This document shows positions 1-12,900 of a stretch of 64,000 nt of DNA, piece by piece (positions within the stretch are counted from its first letter, which is position 1; every line of letters starts with the position of its first letter). The DNA is from Niastella soli (GTDB taxonomy: Bacteria > Bacteroidota > Bacteroidia > Chitinophagales > Chitinophagaceae): NCBI RefSeq assembly GCF_017742245.1, contig NZ_JAGHKO010000014.1:186001-250000 (forward strand), read 5' to 3'. Made by a program: the position numbers and the translations under genes. The notes beneath the pieces are model-generated. The model was given only the letters and a program-made list of their open reading frames with translations, searched no databases and was not told where the DNA came from.

Positions 1-3000
1 GTACATTGCGTGCCGTCAGATAATAACCGTGTAGAGGCGAATATTCCTGATCATACATGGTTCTGGTTATCTGCTCCGCTGTACCCGCGGCATTTGTTAA
101 CCAGTTCTTCAACAATTGTTGGTCTCTGCTGGTGGCATCTGCCATGGTCGAGCTGCTTGTCAGCTGTCCTACCTCTGTAATACGGCCTATATCGTCATAC
201 TTCGTATAACTGTATTGTGTACTGTCTTTTTGTTTTGCATTCTGAGAAACGCTTAATCGTCCTAATCTGTCGTACCAGAAGTTGCTGGTACCGCCATCGG
301 GCGAGTGTTGCGCCACAACCTGGTTTAACGTATTGTAGCGGTAGTCGGTGTACAAGGTGTGTGAAAAAGGCAGCTCCACCCCTGCTTTTCTGGCCGTTTG
401 TACCTGTACTGTATCATACTTATGTACACCTGCCGGTGGTACTGTCCGGATCAAATTTCCCGCCTGGTCGTAATAATATAATGTATAGTGATATTCTTTC
501 TTTTTATAAGTAACCGTAAACGATTCAAACCGGTATGCCTGTAAACATTTCTCTATATACTTTCTTTCAAATGCACCTGTTAATGAGTCGGTATATGCCT
601 TGTACAACTCGGTGCCCTTGCTTACAGCAAAGAAGGTACTGTCGTCACAGGGGCCAGCGGGGTCTATCACTAACGGTGGGATCACCGGTGCTGCTCTGCC
701 ACATAAGGTGGGCCCTTTATAATCATTGTAACAATGTCCATCTCCACTACAAACCAATGCCGAGTTGGTTAGCGCCAACTCCCCAACAGTAATGCCCATA
801 TTTGTATACTGAGGCGACACTAACTCATCTACACCTATTGCCCAGGGAACCAGGCTTACTGTTTCATCGGTAGCGCCCAGGCTTATTTCATGATCGTAAC
901 AATTGGCGCCCGGGTTCAATGCCAGCATCAACATTTTCTGGTTGTTGTCGCCCGCCATTGTAAACCGGCCATTATTGCTTTTCGCAATGCGGCCAATGGT
1001 TTGCGTACCTGGAAGGTTAGTTTCATTCGACCACAACAAGGTGCCCGCTGCATTTACCTGTTGCCAGATAATATGCGCACTGTTATTGCCGGTTTGCGCT
1101 ACCATATACCCGCCATCGCCGGTCGGGTATACAGAGGAGGTAACCATTCTATTGCTTCCGGCAGGGATATTGAATCGCTTGTATGATATTACTTCACCTG
1201 TTCTGCTTAAATTGATCACGCCCGCCTGAGCATTTACAGTACCCAGTTGCTGCGCACTGTTTACCATCACCATATAACCATTCTCAGTAGGATAAATATC
1301 CCTGAACCAGCAACTGCGGGTGGTATCTGTACCATCGGCATAATGCCAGGAACCCATGAGTGTCCCATTGTCTTTATTCACCCGGTGCACCACGCCATAG
1401 TACCGGTCGCCCAGGTTGGGGTCATAGGCAGCGCCACTCACCAGGATCGTATCATCCTGTTCTAATAATCCATAGGAAGGAACGCCATTATAACTTATAG
1501 AATCGGTTTCACCGGGAATACATACTGTACTGTTGTTCTGCAAACGGCTGGTGCCAAACCGGCGCACCCAACTGATCGTACCATTTGCCTGTAACCGGCT
1601 CAGTAAAAACTCGCCATGTCCGGCATGCTGATTATAAATACCCAGTGCAGCATATCCGCCATCGCTGGTTTGAATAATATCATACCCATGCTCGCCAAAG
1701 GGTGTACTGAACCCGATCGTTTTTGTCCAGCTTGTATCTCCGTTAGCGCTAACTTTTAAGATCCAGACCGCACCAGAGGAATAGTTCCCTGAATGGGTGG
1801 TACCTATCGCTATATATCCATTATCGGTAGTACGGCGAACACGCAATAAGGTGTCACTGCCCATTCCTCCATAATGCTTAGACCATTGCCTGTTGCCCAG
1901 ACTGTCGGTTTTTATCAGCACGCCATCTTTTGCTAGCGGACTGGTAATATTGCCGGCCATAATATAACCCCCATCGGGTGTTGGCTGAATATCCTGCAAT
2001 TTGCCATTCTCGTCGATCACAGTTTCATACAGGTTACCAATCCGCTGGTCGGTGCAGTAGGATATGTTACTGATGCTGCCAGCCGAATCGAGACAGGTTT
2101 GTCTGAACTGCAGGTATTGCCAGGCCTGCATTGAATAACCCAGATGGGTATTCATATAGTTCTGGAAGAGGATATTCCGTTTTTGCTGAACCGGATCATC
2201 ACCCTCCGCTACGCGCGGGGTATCGTTCGGGAATTCCTGCTGGTAACGCTGGTAAAGGTCATCAAACGTTTTACAGCTGGCACATACTTCTTCTGAGTTA
2301 CACTGTAATGCGGGCGGCAGATAAATGGGCTGCTTCAGGTTCGCGCAAACATAGCCTGCCTCGCCGGGTATCGGTGTACTGTTACACAGGTTCAACAAGG
2401 TTTGCAGATCATTGTCGCGCATGGTTACGCCCTGGGTCCTTTTCAGATAAGCAGCAAACGACGCATCGTTTCTGCCCAACACAGCGTTGCCTGTTATATA
2501 GCGGGTATGAAGCTCATTAAGGATCTTACATTCACAATCAGCAGGCTTGCCGGTAACCGGCCTGTCGAAGTAGACAGGTTGTTTGTCGTATGGTGCAGGC
2601 ATGGTGATCACATACGCATTGCATTCCTGTCCGTACGGAATATTATGTTTAGCATTAAAGTCTTTTATAATTTCCTCGAAGTTGTGATAGCCTTCGTAGT
2701 TTGAACCGGCTGGCAAACTGCTGGCGCCATATAGATGGTTATTATCACAAGCCTTGTAGCATAATCCATACAATAAATTCAATAACGCCTCTTTGGTAGC
2801 TGCATCGGGAAAAGCACAAAGCGATAACTGGTTTGCCCATTGTTTTTTCAGGGACAGGCAATTGGCAATATACATTGAATCCAGCTGTTTCTGTCCTTCT
2901 GCCTTCGCTTGTTCAATATTGTCGGGATTGGTTAATTTATCGAGTTTTTGTTCTGTAATAATCGTTTTAATATCCTCATTGAATTGCGGTGTATGCTTGG

Positions 3001-6000
3001 CATCGATCAATTGGGAACGCTTGGGCATCTCGGGATAAGCCGGGTTGGCTGGCTTGCAGGTTACATTTTTGATCAGGTCATTTATTATCTCCTGCTTGGC
3101 GGCCAGGTACATCTGGCGGAACGATTGCCAGGCCAGGTCCAGATCGCCATCGCACCAGGTAGTATCGAAATTGTGCGATTGATCTTTATTGTAATACTTT
3201 ACACATTCGGCATTACCGGAATCACATTTAATAACGATGTTGGCCATACTCCACATGTTCAGCCATGTACCATCTTTCAACTGTATGTACCTGGTAAGCT
3301 TTTCTTCCAGTTTTGCTTTCGTCGCCGGACGTAAGGATATTAAAGGGTCAAGGTTGTTATCGTTTTTAGGATATTTACTGTATTTACTATCGCTAATACC
3401 AGTTGGGTTTAAATAACCTCCGGTCAGAGCATCTCTATAATTACCGACCGCTTCCATTTTGCGGTCCCACAAACTGCTGGCCTTCAGCGATTCCAGTTCC
3501 TGCAATTTGCAATACTCAGGGTGGTAAGGCAATAAGGCTTCAGCCCACGTGCTACGGAAATTCTGGGTAAACTCCACTTTTGACAATGTCTGCGGATCAA
3601 CCAGCAAACCACTCTCCAGATCGTATACTTTATCTGGTTCGCCGCTGGCATTCTTATATACTATATCATCCAACTGGAATACAGGTGTATAGCGATCTTC
3701 GTTTTTCGGGTCTATATAAAATATAGAATATTTATCCTCGCTTGTGGTTTTTGTTGTATCGGCATACTGGCCGTAAGGCGGGGTCAGATCCTGCAACATA
3801 GCCGTGCGAATAACATTGTCGTCTGAAGCGTTGTCACCGCATAATGCATCACAGCCTTCAACAGCAGTTTTGTAGGCCGCAGCAATTTGATCGGCATAAG
3901 CTGGCACCTCCTCAGCCGGAACATGTGCCTTTGCTATAAAATCGGCCCTGAACTGCTCAAAAGTACCCACCTCAGCCCGGCATTTGGCACAATCAGGTAC
4001 ACAATCCTGGCTTGTTTGCGCAATCAGGGTGCGTTGTTCATTTATAAAGTCCTGCAGCGATTTGCAGGTATTGTTGGGCAGGTATACGCTATCCCGGTAA
4101 TAATTAAAGGCATCGCGGCTTATCGTCAACCGTTTGGTCACCTCATAGTTGCCTATTGATAAAGGCAGGGTAAACGTCAGGTCCATCGGGGTTGAAGTAC
4201 AGGATGGCGCAATAGCTCCCAATGAAAAATTGTGCACAACGGTGTCAAATGCTTTTCCGCCCGGTAACGTCTGGTTGTTACATTTGTCGGTGATCGTTAT
4301 TTGCAGATCATACAAACAACTATAGCATACATTCGAATCACACCCCTGCTCTATCAGCGAGGCCGGGTCGAGCTTGTATTTGAATTCATGGTTGCCCGCT
4401 GTTGAAACCACCAATGATTTCTGGTTGACCATGCTCCAGTTCTCGAGGTAACCGGTACCAGATCCTGCCAGGTTCTCCGTAACCACCGCACTATCGCACG
4501 ACGACAGCGGAGCCATACTACCGGGGTTTTTGCCCGCCAGGGTAGTTGCAATGGTACGGCCATGCATATCTACATAGCTGATGCTGAGCTGCCCGTTGGC
4601 ATCCTGCACCATGTTCTTAAAATAATGGGAATTATCGCCCACATCGGTACCAAACAATGCATCCAGTTCCCCCTGATCAGGAGTGCCATAAAAATATTTT
4701 GTTTCATGGGTGCTGCCCAACTGGTGATCGGGCCCTACCCCACTCTGCCGGCTGATCCGGCCGGTGTTATCAGCAGTATATTCCGTTTCAGTGAACGGAT
4801 AATTTTTTGCATCGGGAATGAACTGGTTCAGCCCAATGGTCTTATTGGGATTGTTGGGTGAATAATAACGGCTGGCGCCCGAGGTCGAATTCATGCCGCC
4901 TGCGCCGGTATTACAATACATGTCCGGACTGATCAGCGTATCGAAATCGCTTTGGCTGTAATCCTGTCCGGGGTAATTGAGGCTTTTATTAAACCCTGCG
5001 GTATATTGAATAACGTTATTTAAAGAAGGGGCCGGCATTACCTGGATGGCAGGGCGCCCCTGGTAATCGTAAAAAGTTTCGGCAACGATCGTATTGTTAT
5101 TGGTATTGTCTTTGGTAACGGTTTGGCGGCTGCGCAAACCACCATCAAAGTACTGAACAACCACTTTTCTTTTTCCTTCCTCCGCAAAACTGATGCTCGA
5201 TTGCCAGTTCAGCATCCGTTCATGACCGGTAAATGTATATTGTCCCAGGCCGGCGGACGATGCATCGGAACTCCATACGGCTGCTATTACCGAATTTCCT
5301 TTACCAATCTGCACCGGCCGCACCCGGATGAAGAGGGTGCCGGAATTGTCGTACATCAGGGGTATGTTATACGAGTTATTGGTAGTACTTACGCGGGTAG
5401 CATTATTATAAAAGACCAATGCCGGATTCAAAGGATCACCATATTTATGATCGGCCAGGGCACTTGCATCGATGTACGTCCATTCCAGGTCATATTGATC
5501 AGCGCCACGTACGGCCGTCCAGCTTACCGGCAATTCATCGGTTTGCGAACCGGGTGATACGGCAATATTGGTCACTGTGTTGGTACAGGAGAATGTATAT
5601 TTTGGCCGGGCCGTCAACTGGTTTTCCACCATCAGTACTGATGATACATCCCAGTTGGCCCCATTTACATTCACCTCCAATATCCTCACGGTCACTTTTC
5701 TTCCCCCATAGAAAGTAAAATTGTTACGGGCATTATAGGTTTGGCCGGTATCATAGGTAACGGTCAGCACTTTATCAAAAGAAGCCGTATCATTTCCATT
5801 ACTGTAGGAGATGTGCACCCGCACATCGGCCTTAAATGCAGTTCGGATGTAAAGACCGGAGGCTTCATTTATTTTAAGTGTAATAATATTCTGTACCGAA
5901 TAACCGGTATCTAAGCCAATGGCGGCCGCATTAAAGAAGGCTGAATCTTCTACGGTTACGGTAGAATCCTTATGTACCTGGTTTTTACCTCCATCGAGCA

Positions 6001-6103
6001 CGGCCCTGGCAACAACGCCGCCGCCGTCGCCGGCACGAGCAATCGCTACACTACAAATAAAGCCGATCAGTAATACTATGCGGTAAAAGGAATGGGTCTG
6101 CAT
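1..6103 (-). CDS. Giant secreted RHS/YD-repeat-like protein (DUF6443-type), 3' end cut by window edge
   Basis: The frame is open from an ATG at 6103 to base 1, so about 2034 residues are visible and the C-terminus is missing. A signal peptide (MQTHSFYRIVLLIGFICSVA) is followed by a beta-rich region, a fibronectin-III-like stretch near 180-260, and a segment near 310-450 (VQYFDGGLRSRQTV, FYDYQGRPAIQVMPAP) typical of the DUF6443 N-terminal part of Bacteroidota RHS-like proteins. A Cys-rich middle follows, then delta-60-type repeats near 1360-1700 (TPDGGYIMAGN, TTDNGYIAIG, TSDGGYAALG). YD-type repeats begin near 1870 (YYDQAGNLIRTVPPAG, WYDRLGRLSVS). Proteins of this family form secreted shells whose C-terminus may be a variable toxin or adhesin; that end is not seen here. 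It is the last visible gene of a leftward six-gene run, 46 bp after its neighbour. Confidence 0.9.
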   Translation of the reverse strand, partial: MQTHSFYRIVLLIGFICSVAIARAGDGGGVVARAVLDGGKNQVHKDSTVTVEDSAFFNAAAIGLDTGYSVQNIITLKINEASGLYIRTAFKADVRVHISYSNGNDTASFDKVLTVTYDTGQTYNARNNFTFYGGRKVTVRILEVNVNGANWDVSSVLMVENQLTARPKYTFSCTNTVTNIAVSPGSQTDELPVSWTAVRGADQYDLEWTYIDASALADHKYGDPLNPALVFYNNATRVSTTNNSYNIPLMYDNSGTLFIRVRPVQIGKGNSVIAAVWSSDASSAGLGQYTFTGHERMLNWQSSISFAEEGKRKVVVQYFDGGLRSRQTVTKDNTNNNTIVAETFYDYQGRPAIQVMPAPSLNNVIQYTAGFNKSLNYPGQDYSQSDFDTLISPDMYCNTGAGGMNSTSGASRYYSPNNPNKTIGLNQFIPDAKNYPFTETEYTADNTGRISRQSGVGPDHQLGSTHETKYFYGTPDQGELDALFGTDVGDNSHYFKNMVQDANGQLSISYVDMHGRTIATTLAGKNPGSMAPLSSCDSAVVTENLAGSGTGYLENWSMVNQKSLVVSTAGNHEFKYKLDPASLIEQGCDSNVCYSCLYDLQITITDKCNNQTLPGGKAFDTVVHNFSLGAIAPSCTSTPMDLTFTLPLSIGNYEVTKRLTISRDAFNYYRDSVYLPNNTCKSLQDFINEQRTLIAQTSQDCVPDCAKCRAEVGTFEQFRADFIAKAHVPAEEVPAYADQIAAAYKTAVEGCDALCGDNASDDNVIRTAMLQDLTPPYGQYADTTKTTSEDKYSIFYIDPKNEDRYTPVFQLDDIVYKNASGEPDKVYDLESGLLVDPQTLSKVEFTQNFRSTWAEALLPYHPEYCKLQELESLKASSLWDRKMEAVGNYRDALTGGYLNPTGISDSKYSKYPKNDNNLDPLISLRPATKAKLEEKLTRYIQLKDGTWLNMWSMANIVIKCDSGNAECVKYYNKDQSHNFDTTWCDGDLDLAWQSFRQMYLAAKQEIINDLIKNVTCKPANPAYPEMPKRSQLIDAKHTPQFNEDIKTIITEQKLDKLTNPDNIEQAKAEGQKQLDSMYIANCLSLKKQWANQLSLCAFPDAATKEALLNLLYGLCYKACDNNHLYGASSLPAGSNYEGYHNFEEIIKDFNAKHNIPYGQECNAYVITMPAPYDKQPVYFDRPVTGKPADCECKILNELHTRYITGNAVLGRNDASFAAYLKRTQGVTMRDNDLQTLLNLCNSTPIPGEAGYVCANLKQPIYLPPALQCNSEEVCASCKTFDDLYQRYQQEFPNDTPRVAEGDDPVQQKRNILFQNYMNTHLGYSMQAWQYLQFRQTCLDSAGSISNISYCTDQRIGNLYETVIDENGKLQDIQPTPDGGYIMAGNITSPLAKDGVLIKTDSLGNRQWSKHYGGMGSDTLLRVRRTTDNGYIAIGTTHSGNYSSGAVWILKVSANGDTSWTKTIGFSTPFGEHGYDIIQTSDGGYAALGIYNQHAGHGEFLLSRLQANGTISWVRRFGTSRLQNNSTVCIPGETDSISYNGVPSYGLLEQDDTILVSGAAYDPNLGDRYYGVVHRVNKDNGTLMGSWHYADGTDTTRSCWFRDIYPTENGYMVMVNSAQQLGTVNAQAGVINLSRTGEVISYKRFNIPAGSNRMVTSSVYPTGDGGYMVAQTGNNSAHIIWQQVNAAGTLLWSNETNLPGTQTIGRIAKSNNGRFTMAGDNNQKMLMLALNPGANCYDHEISLGATDETVSLVPWAIGVDELVSPQYTNMGITVGELALTNSALVCSGDGHCYNDYKGPTLCGRAAPVIPPLVIDPAGPCDDSTFFAVSKGTELYKAYTDSLTGAFERKYIEKCLQAYRFESFTVTYKKKEYHYTLYYYDQAGNLIRTVPPAGVHKYDTVQVQTARKAGVELPFSHTLYTDYRYNTLNQVVAQHSPDGGTSNFWYDRLGRLSVSQNAKQKDSTQYSYTKYDDIGRITEVGQLTSSSTMADATSRDQQLLKNWLTNAAGTAEQITRTMYDQEYSPLHGYYLTARNV

Positions 6104-6149
6104 GTACGTCTTGTTTAGATCCAATACTGGTTATGATCTTTGAATAAGG

Positions 6150-6899
6150 TTATAATTTGGGCGATGCCAAAAAGATCTGGTAATCTTTATATGTTTCCGT
6201 TGGCGCATATTTTCCCTGGCCAAGCCGGGTAAAATACCGGGCTTCACTAAACAGCTCATCAGTAAACTGTCCCTGCCGGTACTGATTGAATACGATCTCT
6301 ATCCGTCCTTCCGTTTGATACGGGCCGCCTTTGCCATTCTGCATCAACTGGTCCTTTTCCACGAGCCTTTCTGTATACAGATCGTACGATATTTTTTGAA
6401 AGTACCCTGTCTTCTCATCGACGGTCATCGTAACATGCTTATAGCTTTTGCCTGGCGGAAAAACCACATCCAGGGTAACAATACCTTTATTTCGTATTAC
6501 CTGGGTCCGGATGCCATCAAAATGCGCCAACGTAGAGTCCAACATAGCAACGGGATCGGTCATTTGCATGGACCGCGGTGTTGACAGATAAATCAACTTC
6601 TCCCCATTATTAACCTGGATGGTATATTTATCGTTGGTGATCGTTTCCACTCCTTCGATCAAAAACCGCATTTGGTTTTTATTCAGTGCCACTTCGCCCG
6701 ACATTGTATCGATGTAATTAGTGGGCTGATCGCTATTGGCATACCGGTATACCAGGTGAAAGCTCAGGTAATTCGCCGACCGGTAAGCCTGCTGCACTTT
6801 TTGCATAAACTGTTTTACCACGCTGGTGGTATCTGATGCGACTGCCGGTATGGTGGCCAGCAAACAACCTGCGAATACCAGTAGAATGATCCTTTTCAT
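6150..6899 (-). CDS. Secreted LolA-like periplasmic protein
   Basis: A 249-residue protein with a clear signal peptide (MKRIILLVFAGCLLATIPAVA). The rest alternates beta strands with few helices: an N-terminal helix (VVKQFMQKVQQAYRSA) is followed by strand pairs such as MRFLIEG and TLDVVFPPGKSYKHVTMTVDEKTGYFQKISY. This pattern resembles LolA/LolB-type half-barrels, in which a short helix precedes a curved sheet that holds lipid or a lipidated protein. The assignment rests on fold-like appearance, not a diagnostic motif. The gene lies between two giant secreted-protein genes (28 bp after one, 46 bp before the other), so a role as a periplasmic chaperone or carrier for them is a reasonable inference. 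It could equally be an unrelated secreted beta protein. Confidence 0.8.
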   Translation of the reverse strand: MKRIILLVFAGCLLATIPAVASDTTSVVKQFMQKVQQAYRSANYLSFHLVYRYANSDQPTNYIDTMSGEVALNKNQMRFLIEGVETITNDKYTIQVNNGEKLIYLSTPRSMQMTDPVAMLDSTLAHFDGIRTQVIRNKGIVTLDVVFPPGKSYKHVTMTVDEKTGYFQKISYDLYTERLVEKDQLMQNGKGGPYQTEGRIEIVFNQYRQGQFTDELFSEARYFTRLGQGKYAPTETYKDYQIFLASPKL

Positions 6900-6927
6900 A
6901 TACTATTTTTAGGCACTTACACTTTGA

Positions 6928-9900
6928 TTATTGTTCGTCTTTCAACAGGGCACTTCTGCTTTCTTTTATGGTTTGAACACCGCGCTCTGTTTCCTTCTTC
7001 ACACGCACCAGGGTGCCGTCATCGTCATATTCATAGAAGGTGGCATAGTTGTTCTCATCCAGCTCCGCCATCAAGCGAAGGCTAACAGCATTGTATACAA
7101 ACGATTTCATTTGTGCATTGAATGGATGAATGCGGATGTCGTCAAAATAAGTAACCGCAGAATCAGAAGCCAGCAGGCTTACTGTCATTTTGGTTGCATT
7201 TGCCGGAATATCCACTACTGATTCATATCGTTGCCAGCCTTCCACCAGGTTACCTGACGGACTTAATTGAATGGTGTTGGTAGCACCGCCCACCACAAAA
7301 CTTACCAGGATGTGATTACGGGTATACGCTTTACACAGGCAGCTGTTGGCTTCCTTCACCCAGCCGCCAATAAGCACTTTCTTACCGGCTATGGGCGCAA
7401 AATTGGGCAGAATGCTATTCTTTGAGGCCATCATGCCTTTCAGATTGGTACCACAGGCATCCGTTTTCAGGGCTCCCGCGAGTTGGGCAATGACACCGTC
7501 TGCCGCAGGTTGCAGTGTTGCCGAAATACCTGCCGAACTATTCACCCCCACTTGTAAGCTATACATACCTGTATGCGCCTGTGCGGTGGTAAAATCAGCT
7601 TTATAAGTTGACCAGTCAAATGGCCGGGCAACAGGACAAGCCACATCACAATTGTTTGTTTCAAAGTCGTAGTCTTCAAAACCTTCATAAGCACCTTCCT
7701 GGAAATGTCCGTTTTGTAATACTGCTGTAGGCAGGGTCAATCCATACCCGTACAAACCAGCATTGTAACGTCCTAATGGGTCTTTATTTTCCAGCTCAAA
7801 CCCTTTACGGTTAAACAGCGTTGTCTGGCTGTTCCATACCCAACGGGTAGTATCGTAAGAAGGCACCCAGCGGCTGTTCTGATATATCCAGAAGGGGGCA
7901 AAATCTTTTATTACCCCATTGGTACGGGTGTTGATCATTGCTGCAGGATCAGATTCCACCCGGCGGCCATAATATACATAGCCACGCAGGGGTCTGAAAT
8001 TACCCAGAATGCCATATTGATAAGGGTTAACAGCAACATCTGTCACCGCGCTGTAACATTCGGCGCCGGTAATTTCAGTGCATTTCAGGGTTGAATTGTA
8101 TCTCAATTCAACACCTGCCGTATCAACAGGCGCCACAGGCATTACATACGTTATTTCCATCACCGGCCATTTGGCAGGATCAGCATATCGCTGTGAGTAC
8201 CAGGTTGAATAATAATTTCCATAACCACTTTGTAAATAACCAGGCGGCTCTACAAACTCGCCAAACGTACAGACAGAAGAATCCACATGGAAATCACCAC
8301 CACCCTGTGCCAGCATGAACGACGTAGAGGTATAGGTGTTATTGCGATAGCCTTCCACGTACTCTTTTACATCTATGGTATCGTTCTGGAAGGGTACAGA
8401 GCGTTTTACTTCCCGGTGCCATTCACTGTTATAGATCTGTTCATGATACGATGTCAGGGGCGTTTTGGAATACCATCCGGGCGTGATCAGGGATACGCTT
8501 AAAGTATCAACAGGATTTACCGAGTTGGCATTGGGCCACATAGTGTTGTAATGCCCGCGTTGATCGGCTTGTAAAAACAGCCTGGCCGATAAGATGTTTG
8601 CAACACCCGGCACCTGCCTTACCTTACTGAACTCCATAACCGCAAGGGCATTGCGTTCATAGCCACCCAGATTCAGGTTATTTTCTGTTATTAACTTATC
8701 AGAAACTGAATCAACCAGCGTAAGAGAATCCCTGAACGTGGGACAGGTTTGTGTTGACAGCAGACTTGCAGAAAAATCAGGTGTGATGCGAACAGTTACT
8801 GTATCAGGTTTCGGTTGTACTACACCTGGCTTTTTAAAGATCACTGTTCCATCCGGTGTACAGTAACTTTCCAACATCTCATAGAAAGATGTATTAGATG
8901 GCACCCGGCGTTTCATATCTATGTTTACCGAGCCGATCCTGCACGCATAATAATCCAATGTTGGAGAAGCGGTTACCGGTTTGAACGTTTCATGCAGGTT
9001 TTCCTGTAAGATCGGACAACCAGAGACATTCATTCCGGCCTCATTTACCAAAGTTTCTATGGTTTTCAGCTGCTCAAAATCTTTAATAAACAGCTGGTGC
9101 GATTTAATAAGATATTCAAAGAACGGCTTCAGGCAGGAGCAAGCACTGGCCGCAAAACGGGCGCTGTCTACAGGATCAACAACAGCCACACAGCTCTTTG
9201 TAAAATCGGATTTCCTTTTATCTGCCACTTTCCAGTATTCCGCCATTTCGCTGGCATCGGCGGCAATTACCCGGGTAGCCGCATCAAATACCAGGTGGTA
9301 TTTTTCATCTGCACCCCGGCGTAACGGGCTTACGAGAGAGGCTACCGAACCTACGGCGCCATTTATATTGCGATGGCCTGAACGAATGACTTTTAATGTA
9401 ACATCATTACCAGAGAAAGGCGTACCATTTTTATCTACTAAATAAAACTGGGAAGTACCACCACTAACACTGCCGGAATCTATTACCCACAACTTATAGC
9501 TATCGGGGAACGTGGCAATATCGCCAGCCGCACAACCTTCAGCCGTTAAAGATTGCCTGCTGTACACCAGCAGCTCATCACCTGCCGCCAAATAATCGGT
9601 TGCAGGCTTATTTAATCCCTGTATGATCTTGCCACCACGCACCTGTAAATGATCCAGCATGGCATCAATATTCTGATATGCCGGTCCAATTCCTTTATAA
9701 GCCCAATGCGCCGGGTAAGTGAATTGGTATACGGGATCGTTGAATTCATTTTGTGTTCTTGTCAGCAGCGGATCACCTGTTTCTGCGTCATACAGCATAT
9801 TTTTTGTAGACACCTTGCTACCCTTTTCAATATGCACCACACTATCAATGATCCCATAGCGGTAGATCACTTTCGTCATGGCTGCCGAACGGAACTGGTT

Positions 9901-12900
9901 GGTTTCCTTCTGGAGCAGGTTTAACAGGTCGGGAATAATTACCGGCCAGCCGCCTACTTCGAACAGGTCCGAATTCAGGTTTATATTGGCGCCGATTGAT
10001 TTGGAAACCTGTTCCCGCATATCGGCCATCAATTCCACGTCTTTACCAATGGTAGCAACCGTATCAATGTTTCCCGCCGGATCAATGGTGGTAACCAGGT
10101 TATTCAATCTTTTATGGGTTTCATCGTAATTTTCGACCCGGTAAAAATTCTCGGTATAGGACACAGGCCCCGCTGAATCATTCTCAGAATAAGTAGCTTC
10201 AGAACGCAGTTTACCATTCATATCATTCAGTTCCACTTTAAAGCCCTGTGAAATGGTGAGATAACTCATGGCATTGATGCGCAGGAAATTATTGAGCAGC
10301 GGCTTAAATCGTTTTTTGGTATCCATATCCAACACCGACCGGTCGGTGGTAGTTGGGAAATCATAAGTTGTATAGAACCGTGTTTCTGAATATCCGTTTG
10401 CTGATTTGAGCTTATTGGTATTGATGCTTCTTACGCGCACATTCCGGTAACCGATGGAAGCACCAGGAAAAAACGCTTCCCCCAATGGTTCTTCACTATA
10501 CATGCCTGCAGTAGGTGCCATTATTGAAACCCGGTCTTTGTATTCAATGGGCAGGTGGAACGGATTTTCTTCCCCGCCAATCACCGGCTCCCAGGCAGCT
10601 ACGCCACTACTGATCCGGGTTGTATCCCCATTTTCTATCTCCGGCATGGTATAATCATAGTTTTGCCCATATACGGTTTCTTTGCCGCCGGCCATTTTTT
10701 TCCAGTGATCGTAAATAAGAATGGTTTTAACCCGCAGGCCGCCACCATATTTTTTACGGGAGGGACAAGTCAACCGCACAAAGGAACGAGCGGGGGTAGT
10801 TTTTTGAACCATTCCATGTAACCTCGCACTGGTGCTATAACCCACCAGCATATTGGCTATTTCCGGGATCTGCGGCACGATCATCTTCACTGCCTGCATG
10901 GCGTTCAATTTATCTCCCGGTTCTGAGTTCTCAAAGGCCTTGGAAGGCAGGTTCAATCGCAGGAAATTAACGGCAGCCTCCGCCAGCGGACTTAAGGGAC
11001 CACGGTCATTTCCTTCGTCGGTTACCCCAGCCAGCTTTATGTACATTATGTGCGGATCACTGGTTATTCCATACCAGTTGCTGGCTGTTATATCTGGCGA
11101 TGCATAACAGGGCACATAATCCGAGCCACTGCCGTAACCATCATTATTGGGCATTTGAACAAAGAGCCTGAAATACAAAGTGTCCAGCCCCTTCAGGTAC
11201 CGGGAATATAATTCCTGCTTATTATTCACCGTTTCGGGGATACGTACAAAAGCAAACAGATGGTCCTTTGTAGAAGCATTTGAGTAAACAGAATACAAAT
11301 TATCGGTACAGGCGGATTTGGCGCTTGTTAATCCAAACCCGGCCAGTTCCATCATTTGCGTTGCGCGTTTGTTCTGCACATATGCGTAATCATCGCTTTC
11401 ATATTTCACCTTCATGCGACCGCCGGATGGTAATTTAATAGAATCCAGCGTCCAGGCGGAAGCGTTGTAGGCCGCCAATGCGCTATCCTGTAAGGCATAA
11501 GGATAATCTGCATTGCTCAATGGGTTCCCCGTTGTAGCCCCGGGATTCTGGCCGGGATCTTTATAAGTGCCCCATTTATCGGTAGCATTGGTTATATAAC
11601 GCGGGTTGTTATTATGATAATAAAATTCGTACGGGTTCAGCTGGCCTTTCTTATTGTTATTATAAGTGAACCAGATCTTTTTCAGGGTCAATTTACCAGA
11701 ATCGTTACCCTGTTTATTTCCGTACCTGTTTATGCCCCGGCACAACTCATAGCTGTACTCAAAATGAACGGTCTTTATAGGAGTAGCATGTACAGGGTCT
11801 TTTAAAAAGTCTGCTTTTGAATAGAGGTCTATTTGTTTCAAACACCTCGCTTTCCCCCGGTTTTCCTTAGTACCACTACTTTCAATCATTTCCAGCATGT
11901 CTTTCCGTTCATCGAGGGTAAAAGTGGCCACCATGGTCTTTGATTCTATAGAATGCAAATACCACATCTCCTTTTTACCGCTGATATAATTTGCCTTATC
12001 ATCGCGGTTATAGGTTTTCAGGCCTTCTGCAAAATTGGCGCTGTCGCTGTAGGGCGCCCGCCATTCGAACGGACTGGCAATACCGGCGCTTTTTGCATAA
12101 TTGAATTTTACGGCATCGCCCTGGTCATCGTCACTGATGCCATTGCCGGTGAGGTCAACATAGTCGGGCGACAGAATACCGGTCAATAAAAATGAGTGTG
12201 CATAAGCCGGTATTTCCTGGCGGCTGTAAAAACCCTGTTTACCACTTACATTCTCCGTACTATTTTCCTGGGTTGAATAAGTGGTCAAACCGGTCAGGTT
12301 ATTTTTACCATTGCCATCGTTTATGGAAAAGCTTACCTCTTTTTGTTCAATATTGTAAACCGGAATTCCATATACATACCGGCGCCCATCCGGGTTTAAC
12401 ACATCTACTTCTGAAATGTGATTGCTTTTACGGAAATTATTCACCCGGTCTTCACGGGTAACAACCTTATTTACAATAGCAGTATCCACTTCAACCGGCG
12501 GGTACAGGTATTGTGTTTCTACTGCAGTTTTGTTTTCCTTTTCAAACTTCCGTTCCGGTTTGTCAGGTCTTCTCCAGGCCCATTCAAATGCGGCATAATT
12601 GGTTAATTCATTGAACTCCAGCCGAACATTATAAAAATGGTCTTTTAGCAAATTAACCTGAATAGTATCCCAATCCTGGGGGCCTTTTGGCCGCCATTTG
12701 TCAAGTACCAGGCTGTCATTTATCCAAAACCGAAAGTTGTCGTTCCATTTGAATCCAAATGTAAAAGAGCCGGTTGCAGGGGCCTTGAGCCTGCCCAGCC
12801 AGCGGCCAGACCAGTAATCAGATGGAAACCGTTTGTCTAGTGGAGTATCTGTTTTTCCAATTCCTTTAAAAATATTATAGGGGCTTCCCTTATCGAAATT